Assembly: GCF_004025965.2 (NCBI RefSeq) | Contig: NZ_SAYU02000001.1 | Coordinates: forward strand, 124,001 to 188,000 | Length of the DNA: 64,000 nt | Source of the DNA: Phycicoccus flavus | GTDB lineage: Bacteria > Actinomycetota > Actinomycetes > Actinomycetales > Dermatophilaceae | Reading direction: 5' to 3' | In this document: positions 26,852-34,931 of the stretch, in pieces | How positions within the stretch are numbered: position 1 is the stretch's first letter | Layout: the number at the start of each line of letters is the position of its first letter | Notes under the pieces: model-generated | What the model saw: the letters and a program-made list of their open reading frames with translations, nothing else | The model's database searches: none | What the model was told of the DNA's origin: nothing | Made by a program: the position numbers and the translations under genes

Positions 26852-28152
26852 CAGCGGGCGGGGTCGGAGACGACGGGTGCACCACCCGGGCGGCGCAGGA
26901 GCAGCTGGTCGACGCCCATCCGGTTGTCCCGGAAGGCCTGCGACCCGCCGACGAGGTACAGCCGCCAGACCCGCGCGCCCTCCTCGCCGATGAGCTCGAC
27001 GGCGCGGTCCCAGTTCTCCTCGAGGGTGGCGTGCCAGGCGTCGACGGTCCACACGTAGTGCTCGCGCAGGGCGTGCACGCCGCGGACCTCGAGCCCGGCG
27101 TCTTGGAGGAAGGTCAGGGTGTCGCCGACCGGGCGCATCGTCATGTCGGGGGCGATGAACTGCTCGATGAACGGTCCGCCGCCGGGGTGGTGACCCCGCA
27201 CGCGCGACATCTGCTGGACGAGGACGTAGCCACCGGGCCGGACGAGGCGGTGCAGCGCCCGCGCGTAGGTGGCGTAGTTCTTCTCGCCGACGTGCTCGCC
27301 CATCTCGAGGGAGGCGACGGCGTCGAACGGCTCGTCGCGGACCTCGCGGTAGTCCTGCAGGCGGATCTCGACCCGGTCCTCGAGGCCGCGCTCGCGGATG
27401 CGGGCGTCGATGAACGCCTTCTGCTCCGCAGCGATGGTGACGCCGGTGACCCGGGCCCCGAAGTGCTCGGCGGCGTAGAGCGACAGCGAGCCCCAGCCGC
27501 AGCCGACGTCGAGGAAGCGCATGCCCTCGGTGAGGCCGACCTTCCGACAGACGAGGTCGAGCTTGGCCGCCTGCGCGTCGACGAGCGGCATCTCCGGGCC
27601 GTCGGCGTAGAAGGCGCACGAGTACGCCAGGTGCGGGTCGAGGAGGAACTCGTAGAACGCGTTCGACAGGTCGTAGTGGTGGCTGATCGAGGCCCGGTCG
27701 CGGGCGAGGGAGTGCAGCCGCCCCTTGACGACGGCCTGCGTCGCGGGCGGGGCGGGCGGGCGGCCCATCGCCCCGGTGTCCCGGGCCAGCCGGACGAGGT
27801 CGGGGAGCAGTCGGGCGACCCGGGCCGGGGTCAGCGGTGGCAGCGAGCGCGCGGCGACGGTCTCGCGGACGAGGTCGAGCACGTCGCCGACCGGGGCGTG
27901 CACCTCGAGCTCTCCGGTGACGTACGCCTGCGCCGCCCCGAGCTCGCCCGGGTGCCACAGCAGCCGCGTGAGGGCCTGCGGGGAGCGCAGCTCGACGAGC
28001 GGTGCGTCCTGCGGTCCGGCCTCGGACCCGTCCCAGGCGCGCAGCCGGACGGGCAGCGGTCCGGCGAGGAGGGGGCGCAGCGCGCTCTCGATGCGGACCG
28101 CCACCCCCGAGGTGGGGGTGGCGGTGGCGGGCACGTGTTCGGTCTGCGTCAT
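26851..28152 (-). CDS. Cyclopropane-fatty-acyl-phospholipid synthase family methyltransferase (first paralogue)
   Basis: The 433-residue SAM enzyme transfers a methylene or methyl group to unsaturated acyl chains of membrane lipids. It has the family block ISHHYDLSNAFYEFLLDPHLAYSCAFY, the SAM motif FLDVGCGWGSLSLYAAEHFGARVTGVT and the SLEMGEHVG motif with the catalytic Glu. Where standard enzymes have a YIFPGG loop, it has FIEQFIAPDMTM, so it belongs to a different subfamily from the second CFA-like enzyme at 31460. AGGAG lies eight bases before the ATG. It is the middle gene of the regulator-methyltransferase-DUF1295 unit. Confidence 0.9.
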   Translation of the reverse strand: MTQTEHVPATATPTSGVAVRIESALRPLLAGPLPVRLRAWDGSEAGPQDAPLVELRSPQALTRLLWHPGELGAAQAYVTGELEVHAPVGDVLDLVRETVAARSLPPLTPARVARLLPDLVRLARDTGAMGRPPAPPATQAVVKGRLHSLARDRASISHHYDLSNAFYEFLLDPHLAYSCAFYADGPEMPLVDAQAAKLDLVCRKVGLTEGMRFLDVGCGWGSLSLYAAEHFGARVTGVTIAAEQKAFIDARIRERGLEDRVEIRLQDYREVRDEPFDAVASLEMGEHVGEKNYATYARALHRLVRPGGYVLVQQMSRVRGHHPGGGPFIEQFIAPDMTMRPVGDTLTFLQDAGLEVRGVHALREHYVWTVDAWHATLEENWDRAVELIGEEGARVWRLYLVGGSQAFRDNRMGVDQLLLRRPGGAPVVSDPAR

Positions 28153-28210
28153 CGGGGCTCCTGTCGACGAGCGGCCGGAGCGCGCGTGCAGGCGGGCACG
28201 GCCGGAGGGG

Positions 28211-29338
28211 TCACGCGTGCGGTTCGGAGTCCGAGCGGGCCTCGGATGTCGCGTGGGCCGCGTGGCCGTTGACGCGCCCGTTCACCGGCTCGGCCTGACG
28301 GCCGTTCACGGACCCGTTGCGCTGCGCGTCGGACCGCTCGCCGTGCTCCTGCTCGACGGCCTCGGACCGCTCGCCGGCCGCGCGGCGCCGCTGCCGGGCG
28401 AACTCGGTCAGCTGCTGCACGTCCGCGACGAGGTCGGGACCGAGGTGGTAGGCGCGGATCTCCTCGAGGATGCGCGGCGTGGTGCCACGACCCGCCACCC
28501 ACACCGGGTGCCGGTCGCCGAGCCGGCGCAGCTCCTTGGCGTGGGCACGGAAGCCGGACGGGCGGCGCGAGGCCAGCACGACGGCGTCGGGGGAGGTGAG
28601 GTCGGCGGCCGCCGTGAGGGAGGCGATCGGGGTGTCCGGGCCGAGGTAGCGCACCCGCCAGCCGGCCCGCCCGAGGAGGACGCCGAAGCTCAGCAGGATG
28701 ATGTCGTGGAACTCGCCCGGGGGGCAGGCGAGGACGGCGACCGGCCCCGTGCCGAGACCCCAGGTCATCGACAGCGCGCCGAGGCGGCGGCGGACGAGGC
28801 TGGAGGCGAAGTGCTCCTGGGCGATGCCGATGCGGCCGAGCTCCCACTGCTCGCCGACCTTGACGAAGAACGGCACGAGGACGTCCACGACCGCGCTCTC
28901 GACCGACCGGTCGAGGAAGGCGGTGTCGAGGACGGCGTGGGCCCGGTCCTCGTCGAGGGCGGTGATGGCGTCGAGGAGCTGCGTGACGAGCATCGGGGGG
29001 TCGACGCGCAGGCTGCCGTCGCCGTTCGCCGCCACGCGCGAGCCGGTGTCGAGACCCGGGTCGTCGCCGTCGGCCTCGCCGGTGGCCTGGGCGCCGGCAC
29101 GCTCGGCCGCGAGGACCTGCCGCGCGGCCTCCATGGCGCTGACGCCCTGGTCGCGCAGCGAGAGGACCTCACGGACGCGCCGCTCGTCGTCGACCCCGTA
29201 GAGCCGGTACCCGCCGGAGGACCTGGAGGGGGTGAGCAACCCGTACCGCGACTCCCACGCACGCAGGACGTGGGTGCTCACGCCGACGCGAGTGGCGAGC
29301 TCGCCAATCCGCATCGATGGAGGAACCGAACGTCTCAT
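28211..29338 (-). CDS. MerR-family regulator with B12-binding photoreceptor domain (CarH/LitR type)
   Basis: This 375-residue regulator has a MerR helix-turn-helix (about 10-78, IGELATRVGVSTHVLRAWESRYG). A four-helix bundle follows with the adenosylcobalamin signature W165-x9-E175-H176 (WELGRIGIAQEH), then a Rossmann B12 domain with lower-ligand His211 in GEFHDIILLSFG, 35 residues after His176 as in Thermus CarH. The C-terminus (about 317-375) is a low-complexity tail. CarH/LitR proteins bind AdoCbl as dark repressor tetramers and fall apart in light. The residue after Trp165 is Glu, not the His reported as light-state ligand in Thermus CarH. ATG 29338 is chosen for its GGAG site. It is likely autoregulated. 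Confidence 0.9.
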   Translation of the reverse strand: MRRSVPPSMRIGELATRVGVSTHVLRAWESRYGLLTPSRSSGGYRLYGVDDERRVREVLSLRDQGVSAMEAARQVLAAERAGAQATGEADGDDPGLDTGSRVAANGDGSLRVDPPMLVTQLLDAITALDEDRAHAVLDTAFLDRSVESAVVDVLVPFFVKVGEQWELGRIGIAQEHFASSLVRRRLGALSMTWGLGTGPVAVLACPPGEFHDIILLSFGVLLGRAGWRVRYLGPDTPIASLTAAADLTSPDAVVLASRRPSGFRAHAKELRRLGDRHPVWVAGRGTTPRILEEIRAYHLGPDLVADVQQLTEFARQRRRAAGERSEAVEQEHGERSDAQRNGSVNGRQAEPVNGRVNGHAAHATSEARSDSEPHA

Positions 29339-29345
29339 GCGCTCC

Positions 29346-29408
29346 ACGGTACGTCTCCGGCGGAGTTTTGACAAACCTTTGACGATCCTGAGCGAAAGGT
29401 TCTACGGT
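29346..29408. promoter_or_regulatory. Divergent overlapping promoters between the CarH-like gene and the lipid operon
   Basis: Minus strand: -35 TTGTCA (29374-29369), 17-base spacer, -10 TACCGT (29351-29346). Plus strand: -35 TTTGAC (29378-29383), 19-base spacer, -10 TACGGT (29403-29408). An inverted repeat AACCTTT (29374-29380)/AAAGGTT (29395-29401) covers the plus -35 and spacer and touches the minus -35: a candidate operator for the B12 regulator. The plus start point would fall close to the ATGs at 29410/29416, suggesting a leaderless mRNA. Box assignments are by eye. Confidence 0.55.
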
Positions 29409-29409
29409 C

Positions 29410-30702
29410 ATGGACATGAGCCCCCTGCACCCCCGGGAGCGCGAGAGCGCCCCCGAGCGCGTCGTCGTGGTCGGGGCGGGGATCTCCGGGCTCACCGCCG
29501 CCCACGTGCTCGCCACCCGTCACGACGTCACGCTCGTCGAGGCGGAGGACCGCCTCGGCGGCCACGCGCACACCCACACGGTGCCGACGGAGCACGGCGA
29601 CCTGCGGGTCGACTCCGGCTTCATCGTCCACAACGACCGCACCTACCCCTACCTGCGACGGCTCTTCCGCGAGCTCGGCGTGCGGACCCACGACACCGAG
29701 ATGTCGATGAGCATCCGCGACGACTCCACCGGCCTGGAGTACGCCGGCGGCCGGGGCGTCAAGGGGTTCGTCGCCCGCCCCCGCCAGCTCCTGGACCGGG
29801 AGTACGTCGGGATGCTGCGGGCGGTCAAGCGCTTCCACGTGCTGGCCAACCGCTTCCTCGACTCCACGGACGACGGCGACACGACGACGTACGGCGAGTT
29901 CATCCGCGAGCACGGCTTCCCCGAGTCCTTCTCACGGCTCTACGCCGTCCCGGTCGTGGCCTGTGTGTGGTCCAGCGGTGAGGGCGACGCGCTCGACTAC
30001 CCGGCGCGCTACCTCTTCCGCTTCCTGCGCCACCACGGGATGCTCCAGGTCGGCGACTCCCCGCAGTGGATGACCGTCGTCGGCGGCTCGCGCAGCTACG
30101 TCGACGAGCTCGCCTCCCGCCTGGACGACGTCCGCAGCGGTGACGCCGTCACCTCGGTCGCGCGCACCCCCGACGGCGTCGAGGTCCGCACGGCCTCGGG
30201 CCGGACCGACCACTACGACCGCGTCGTCCTCGCGACGCACGCGGACGACGCGCTGAAGCTCCTCGCCGACCCCTCGCCCGCCGAGAAGGAGGTCCTCGGG
30301 GCGTTCCGCTACTCGCGCAACGAGACCGTGCTGCACCGCGACGGCTCGCTCATGCCCCGGGCCCGGCTGGCCCGCGCGTCGTGGAACTACCTCGTCGGCT
30401 CCGAGCCCGGAGCCGGCGCGATCGTCACGTACTGGATGAACCGGCTGCAGGGACTCCCGCAGGAGGAGCCGTTCTACGTGACCCTCAACGCGACCGACCG
30501 GATCGACCCCAGTAGCGTCGTCGCCACGATGCAGTACACCCACCCGCTGTACGACCTCGCCGCCGTGCGCGCCCAGGGCCGGATCCCGGATATCACCACC
30601 GAGCGCACGGCGTTCGCCGGTGCCTACCAGGGGTGGGGCTTCCACGAGGACGGCTGCCGGTCGGGGGTCGAGGCGGCGCGGGCGTTCGGGGTGGAGTGGT
30701 GA
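29410..30702 (+). CDS. FAD-dependent oxidoreductase of the CFA-cluster (amine-oxidase-like) type
   Basis: This 430-residue flavoprotein has the dinucleotide fold VVVVGAGISGLTAAHVL, then EAEDRLGGHAHTH and, near the end, FAGAYQGWGFHEDGCRSGVEAA, which closes the FAD site. It is the COG2907-type NAD/FAD protein regularly found with DUF1365 and CFA synthase, thought to oxidise, saturate or desaturate a lipid or isoprenoid intermediate; the substrate is not established here. It is the first gene of a plus-strand operon, starting at 29410 or 29416 (MSPLHP). Its stop overlaps the next start by four bases. Confidence 0.88.
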   Translation: MDMSPLHPRERESAPERVVVVGAGISGLTAAHVLATRHDVTLVEAEDRLGGHAHTHTVPTEHGDLRVDSGFIVHNDRTYPYLRRLFRELGVRTHDTEMSMSIRDDSTGLEYAGGRGVKGFVARPRQLLDREYVGMLRAVKRFHVLANRFLDSTDDGDTTTYGEFIREHGFPESFSRLYAVPVVACVWSSGEGDALDYPARYLFRFLRHHGMLQVGDSPQWMTVVGGSRSYVDELASRLDDVRSGDAVTSVARTPDGVEVRTASGRTDHYDRVVLATHADDALKLLADPSPAEKEVLGAFRYSRNETVLHRDGSLMPRARLARASWNYLVGSEPGAGAIVTYWMNRLQGLPQEEPFYVTLNATDRIDPSSVVATMQYTHPLYDLAAVRAQGRIPDITTERTAFAGAYQGWGFHEDGCRSGVEAARAFGVEW

Positions 30703-31463
30703 CCGCCTCCGTCACGGCCGCGGACCTGCCCACGCTGCCCGCCCTCGTCGTCGGCCGGGTGCACCACGTCCGCCACCGTCCGCTGCACCACGCCTTCACC
30801 CACCGGCACACCCAGTGGCTCGTGGACCTCGACGCGATGCCCCGGCTGCCCCGGGCGCTGCGCTGGGCGGCGACCTTCCGCGGCGAGGACCACCTCTCCG
30901 GCAACCCGGGCATCGCGGCGCTCAAGGCCAACGTGCTGAGGGTGCTCGAGCGCGACGGTCTCGCGACGACGGCGCGGGACCGGGTCGTCATGCTCGCCCA
31001 CGCCCGGGTCCTCGGGCACGTCTTCGACCCCATGAGCGCCTTCTGGGTCTTCGCGCCCGACGGCGCCCTGCGCGGCGTGCTCGTCGAGGTGCACAACACC
31101 TACGGCGGGCGGCACGCCTACGTGCTCCGCCCGGACGCCGCCGGCCGCGACGACGTGGACAAGGACTTCTACGTCAGCCCCTTCAACGACGTCGAGGGCT
31201 CGTACGCCATCCGCCTCACGATGAGCCCGCAGCGGGTCGGGGTGGCCATCCGGCTGCGGGTCGGCGACGAACCACTGGTGACCGCGACCGTCTCCGGGAC
31301 CCCCCGACCGGCCACGACCGCCCAGGTGGCCCGGAGCGCGGTGCGCGACCCGTTGATGCCCCAGCGGGTGAGCGGGCTCATCCGGGTCCACGGCATCTGG
31401 CTGTGGCTGCGGAGGCTGCCCGTCCGCCCCCGCCCCGAGACCAGCCTGGAGAGTGTGCGATGA
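30699..31463 (+). CDS. DUF1365 family protein
   Basis: The 254-residue protein matches DUF1365: VVGRVHHVRHRPLHHAFTHR at the N-terminus, ARVLGHVFDPMSAFWVF, VLVEVHNTYGGRHAYVL and KDFYVSPFNDVEGSYAIRL. The function is unknown, but DUF1365 is tightly linked across bacteria to the FAD protein and CFA synthase on either side. It has no signal peptide. GTG start and stop both overlap neighbours by four bases, giving a translationally coupled trio. Confidence 0.9.
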   Translation: MTASVTAADLPTLPALVVGRVHHVRHRPLHHAFTHRHTQWLVDLDAMPRLPRALRWAATFRGEDHLSGNPGIAALKANVLRVLERDGLATTARDRVVMLAHARVLGHVFDPMSAFWVFAPDGALRGVLVEVHNTYGGRHAYVLRPDAAGRDDVDKDFYVSPFNDVEGSYAIRLTMSPQRVGVAIRLRVGDEPLVTATVSGTPRPATTAQVARSAVRDPLMPQRVSGLIRVHGIWLWLRRLPVRPRPETSLESVR

Positions 31464-32704
31464 CCGCCGACACCCCGCGACTCGAGCTCGCGACCCCGCG
31501 ACTCGGCTTCCCCCGCGTCCTCACCCGTGGCGCCGTCGCCAAGGCGATCACCGAGGTCGCCGTCCGGCCCATGCCGGTGCGGATGCGCTACCCCGACGGC
31601 ACGGTCGTCGGCGACGGCGGGCCGGACAGCCCCGTCCTCGACGTCGTCAGGCCGCGGGCGATGTTCCGCCGCCTCGAGGCCCACCCCAAGATCGGACTCG
31701 GCGAGGCGTACATGGCCGGCGACTGGCGCGCGGGGGAGGGCACCGACCTCGCCGAGGCGCTCATGCCCTTCGCCGCGCGGATGGGCGAGCTCGTGCCCAA
31801 GCCGCTGCTGTCCCTGCGCGGCCTCGTCGACCGGGCCATCCCCAAGACCATGCGCAACACCCTCGAGGGCTCGCGCAGCAACATCAGCGCCCACTACGAC
31901 CTGTCCAACGACCTCTTCGCCGCGTTCCTCGACCCGTCGATGTCCTACAGCTCCGCGCTGTTCGACCCGGCGCTCCCGGTGCGCGAGCAGGACCTGCACG
32001 AGGCGCAGGTCCGCAAGGTCGAGTCCATCCTCGACGCCGCCGACGTCCGCGCCGGCAGCCGCGTCCTCGAGATCGGCACCGGCTGGGGCGAGCTCGCGAT
32101 CCGGGCCGCCGCCCGCGGCGCCACCGTCACCTCCGTCACCCTGTCGGCCGAGCAGCGCGACCTAGCGCTGCGGCGCATCGAGGCCGCCGGCCACGCCGAC
32201 CGGGTCCAGGTCCTCCTGCAGGACTACCGCGAGACCACCGGCGAGTTCGACTCCATCGTCAGCGTCGAGATGATCGAGGCGGTCGGCGAGGAGTACTGGG
32301 AGGCCTACTTCGCCAAGATCGACGAGCTGCTCGCCCCCGGCGGCGCCGTCGCCATCCAGGCCATCCTCATGGAGCACCACCGGCTGCTGGCCACCAAGGG
32401 CAGCTTCGGGTGGATCCAGAAGTACATCTTCCCCGGTGGTCTCATCCCCTCGCTCCAGGCGATCAAGGACGTGACGCGTGACGGCACCTCCTTGCGGGTA
32501 GAGCGGGTGCAGGCTTTCGGCGCCGACTACGCCGAGACGTTGCGCCGCTGGCGCGAGACGTTCACCGACCGGTGGGACGACATCTCGCGGCACGGTTTCG
32601 ACGAGACGTTCCGCCGGATGTGGGAGTTCTACCTCGCGTACTGCGAGGCGGGGTTCGCCACCGGGTACCTGGACGTCGCCCAGATCCGTCTCTCCAGGAG
32701 GTAA
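31460..32704 (+). CDS. Cyclopropane-fatty-acyl-phospholipid synthase family methyltransferase (second paralogue)
   Basis: The 414-residue enzyme has the classic CFA-synthase layout: an N-terminal lipid-binding domain (about 1-125), ISAHYDLSNDLFAAFLDPSMSYSSALF, the SAM motif VLEIGTGWGELAIRAAARGATVTSVTLS, SVEMIEAVGEEYW with the catalytic Glu, and the IQKYIFPGGLIPS loop. It should transfer a methylene group to cis double bonds of phospholipid acyl chains, protecting membranes. It is closer to canonical CFA synthases than the paralogue at 26851. It is co-expressed with the FAD and DUF1365 genes, whose proteins may process the same lipid. Confidence 0.92.
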   Translation: MTADTPRLELATPRLGFPRVLTRGAVAKAITEVAVRPMPVRMRYPDGTVVGDGGPDSPVLDVVRPRAMFRRLEAHPKIGLGEAYMAGDWRAGEGTDLAEALMPFAARMGELVPKPLLSLRGLVDRAIPKTMRNTLEGSRSNISAHYDLSNDLFAAFLDPSMSYSSALFDPALPVREQDLHEAQVRKVESILDAADVRAGSRVLEIGTGWGELAIRAAARGATVTSVTLSAEQRDLALRRIEAAGHADRVQVLLQDYRETTGEFDSIVSVEMIEAVGEEYWEAYFAKIDELLAPGGAVAIQAILMEHHRLLATKGSFGWIQKYIFPGGLIPSLQAIKDVTRDGTSLRVERVQAFGADYAETLRRWRETFTDRWDDISRHGFDETFRRMWEFYLAYCEAGFATGYLDVAQIRLSRR

Positions 32705-32707
32705 TGC

Positions 32708-33139
32708 ATGTCGACGACCGTCGAACGCACGATCCACACGACCGCGGCGCCCGAGGTCGTCTTTCCCTACCTCGTCGACTTCCGCAACGCGACGGAGTGG
32801 GACGCGGGCACCGAGTCCTGCGAGCGGGTCTCCGGTGACGGTGGGGTCGGGACGAAGTACAAGAACGTCTCGAAGTTCGCCGGCAACACCGTCGAGCTCG
32901 AGTACACGACCGAGGAGGTCGCCGAGCCGACCTTCAAGATCACCGGGCGCAACGACACGACGGCGAGCCACGACACGATCACCGTCGAGCCGGACGGCAC
33001 CGGGTCCAAGGTCACCTACCGCGCGGACTTCGAGTTCAGCGGCATGGCCCGGTTCCTCGGCCCGGTGATGACCCCGCTGCTGGAGCGGCTCGGCGACCGG
33101 ACGGCCGCCCAGCTCAAGGAGGCTCTGGACAAGCGGTGA
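32708..33139 (+). CDS. SRPBCC family lipid/ligand-binding protein
   Basis: The 143-residue START-like protein has the sequence VERTIHTTAAPEVVFPYLVDFRNATEWDAGT, then a central strand series (VELEYTTEEVAEPTFKITG) and a C-terminal helix ending LKEALDKR. It probably binds a hydrophobic molecule of the lipid pathway. AGGAGG sits four bases before the ATG and overlaps the end of the CFA gene, and its stop overlaps the next start by four bases. Confidence 0.85.
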   Translation: MSTTVERTIHTTAAPEVVFPYLVDFRNATEWDAGTESCERVSGDGGVGTKYKNVSKFAGNTVELEYTTEEVAEPTFKITGRNDTTASHDTITVEPDGTGSKVTYRADFEFSGMARFLGPVMTPLLERLGDRTAAQLKEALDKR

Positions 33140-34152
33140 GCGGAGACGGAGGCGCGGGTCGCCGCGCACTGGTCACCGGGTCGACGGGCTACATCGGCTC
33201 GCGGCTCGTCCCCGCCCTGCTCGACGAGGGCTGGACGGTCCGGGTGCTCACCCGCAGCGCCGACAAGGTGGCCGAGCGGGCGTGGGTGGACCGGGTCGAG
33301 GTCGTCGAGGGCGACGCGACGTCGCGGATCTCCCTCGACGCCGCGCTCGCCGACGTCGACGTGGCGTACTACCTGCTGCACTCGATGGACAGCGAGGGCG
33401 GCTTCGTCGAGCGCGACCGGGAGATGGCCCGCGGCTTCGGCCGGGCGGCCTTCGAGGCCGAGACCTCGCGCATCGTCTACCTCTCCGGGCTGCACCCGGA
33501 CGGCAAGCTGAGCAACCACCTCGCCTCGCGCGTCGAGGTCGGCGACCTGCTCATGGCCAGCGGGGTGCCGACGGCGGTGCTGCAGGCGGCCGTCATCGTC
33601 GGGTCCGGCTCGGCGTCCTTCGAGATGCTGCGCCACCTCACCCGGCGGCTGCCGGTCATGCTCACCCCGAAGTGGCTCGGCAACCGGATCCAGCCGATCG
33701 CCGTGCGCGACGTGCTGCACTACCTCGTCGGGGCGGCCGACCTACCGCCCGAGGTCAACCGGACGCTGGACATCGGCGGCGACGAGGTCCTCACCTACCG
33801 CGAGATGATCACCCGCTTCGCCCGGCTGTCCGGGCTCATGCGCCGGACCATCGTCACCGTGCCGGTCCTGACCCCGAGCCTGGCCAGCCACTGGGTCGGC
33901 TTCGTGACGCCGGTGCCGACCGGGCTGGCCCAGCCCCTCGTCGAGAGCCTGCTGCACGAGGTCGTCTGCCACGAGCACGACGTCGAGGACCTCATCGGCC
34001 CCCCGCCCGGCGGGCACCTGTCCTTCGACCGGGCGGTGACCGACGCCATCGCCGGGGACGACGCCGACCCGTTGCCCGAGCCCGGGACCACCGACCCCGC
34101 GCACATCACGGCGGCCGACCCCGCGTGGGCCGGAGGCGGCGCCGGATCGTGA
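33136..34152 (+). CDS. NAD(P)H-binding (atypical SDR/NmrA-like) protein
   Basis: The 338-residue Rossmann protein begins with ALVTGSTGYIGSRLVPALLDEGWTVRVLTRSADK, followed by VEGDATSRISLDAALADVDVAYYLLHSM and IVYLSGLHPDG. The fingerprint is that of complex-I-NDUFA9-like/NmrA-type atypical SDRs, which often lack a full catalytic triad and may bind NADPH only. It carries an in-line DUF2867-free C-terminus. The role in the lipid operon is unknown; quinone, terpene or lipid reduction is possible. Confidence 0.85.
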   Translation: MSGDGGAGRRALVTGSTGYIGSRLVPALLDEGWTVRVLTRSADKVAERAWVDRVEVVEGDATSRISLDAALADVDVAYYLLHSMDSEGGFVERDREMARGFGRAAFEAETSRIVYLSGLHPDGKLSNHLASRVEVGDLLMASGVPTAVLQAAVIVGSGSASFEMLRHLTRRLPVMLTPKWLGNRIQPIAVRDVLHYLVGAADLPPEVNRTLDIGGDEVLTYREMITRFARLSGLMRRTIVTVPVLTPSLASHWVGFVTPVPTGLAQPLVESLLHEVVCHEHDVEDLIGPPPGGHLSFDRAVTDAIAGDDADPLPEPGTTDPAHITAADPAWAGGGAGS

Positions 34153-34195
34153 CGGCCGCCGGGACCAGGTGCGGCCTCCGCCGCGGGGGGACGCC

Positions 34196-34918
34196 GTGAA
34201 CCCGGTGGGAGAGCTGCGCGCCTTCGTGCGGGCGGCCCTCGTCGACCCCGTCCCGCGCGACCACAGCCAGCCGGACTCGGCCTTCCGTCGCCGGCGGGTC
34301 GTCGCGGCGGTCACGCTGCTCCTCGGTGCCGGGCTGCTCGGCTGGGCCCTGCGCATCGAGCCCGGTGACCCCGCCTTCTACGTCGCGACCTTCGCCCTGG
34401 CCGCCGTGTGGGCCGTCGGCGCCTTCGCCTCGGGTCCGCTGCACCTCGGGCATGCCCACACCCGCGACGGCCGGGCGGACAGCCGGGCCGTCGTGCAGTC
34501 GCTGATGCTGGGCCTCGCGCTGCTCGGGCTCTTCCTGCTCGGGGCGGTCGTCGTCGCGCAGGTGCCCTTCCTCCGCGACCCGGTCCAGCAGCTGCTCGAC
34601 CACGCGCAGTACGGCTCGCTGCTCGTCGTCGCGGCCATCACCGCCGTCAACGGCGTCGCCGAGGAGCTGTACTTCCGCGGCGCCCTCTACGCCGGGGTGG
34701 GCCGACGGCACGCGGTGGCCGTGACGACCGTCGTCTACGCGCTGGTCACCGCCACCTCGCTCATCCCGCTGCTCGTCCTCGCCGCCGCGCTCGTGGGGCT
34801 CGTCGTCGGGCTGCAGCGCCGGGTCACCGGCGGCATCCTCGGGCCGATCGTCACCCACCTCACCTGGTCGCTGGGCATGCTCTTCCTCCTCCCGCCCGTC
34901 CTGGACCGACTCTCCTGA
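34196..34918 (+). CDS. CPBP-family intramembrane metalloprotease-like protein
   Basis: The 240-residue polytopic protein contains the CPBP (Abi/CAAX) signature: EELYFRG (EExxxR) in the first motif and a His in IVTHLTW in the last, with about six membrane segments. Members process prenylated or small membrane peptides or have immunity roles, and many are unassigned. The GTG start follows GCGGGGGGACGCC, a strong ribosome site. It sits between the NAD(P)H-binding protein and the photolyase, 13 bases before the latter. Confidence 0.83.
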   Translation: MNPVGELRAFVRAALVDPVPRDHSQPDSAFRRRRVVAAVTLLLGAGLLGWALRIEPGDPAFYVATFALAAVWAVGAFASGPLHLGHAHTRDGRADSRAVVQSLMLGLALLGLFLLGAVVVAQVPFLRDPVQQLLDHAQYGSLLVVAAITAVNGVAEELYFRGALYAGVGRRHAVAVTTVVYALVTATSLIPLLVLAAALVGLVVGLQRRVTGGILGPIVTHLTWSLGMLFLLPPVLDRLS

Positions 34919-34931
34919 GAGGCGCCCCCGC

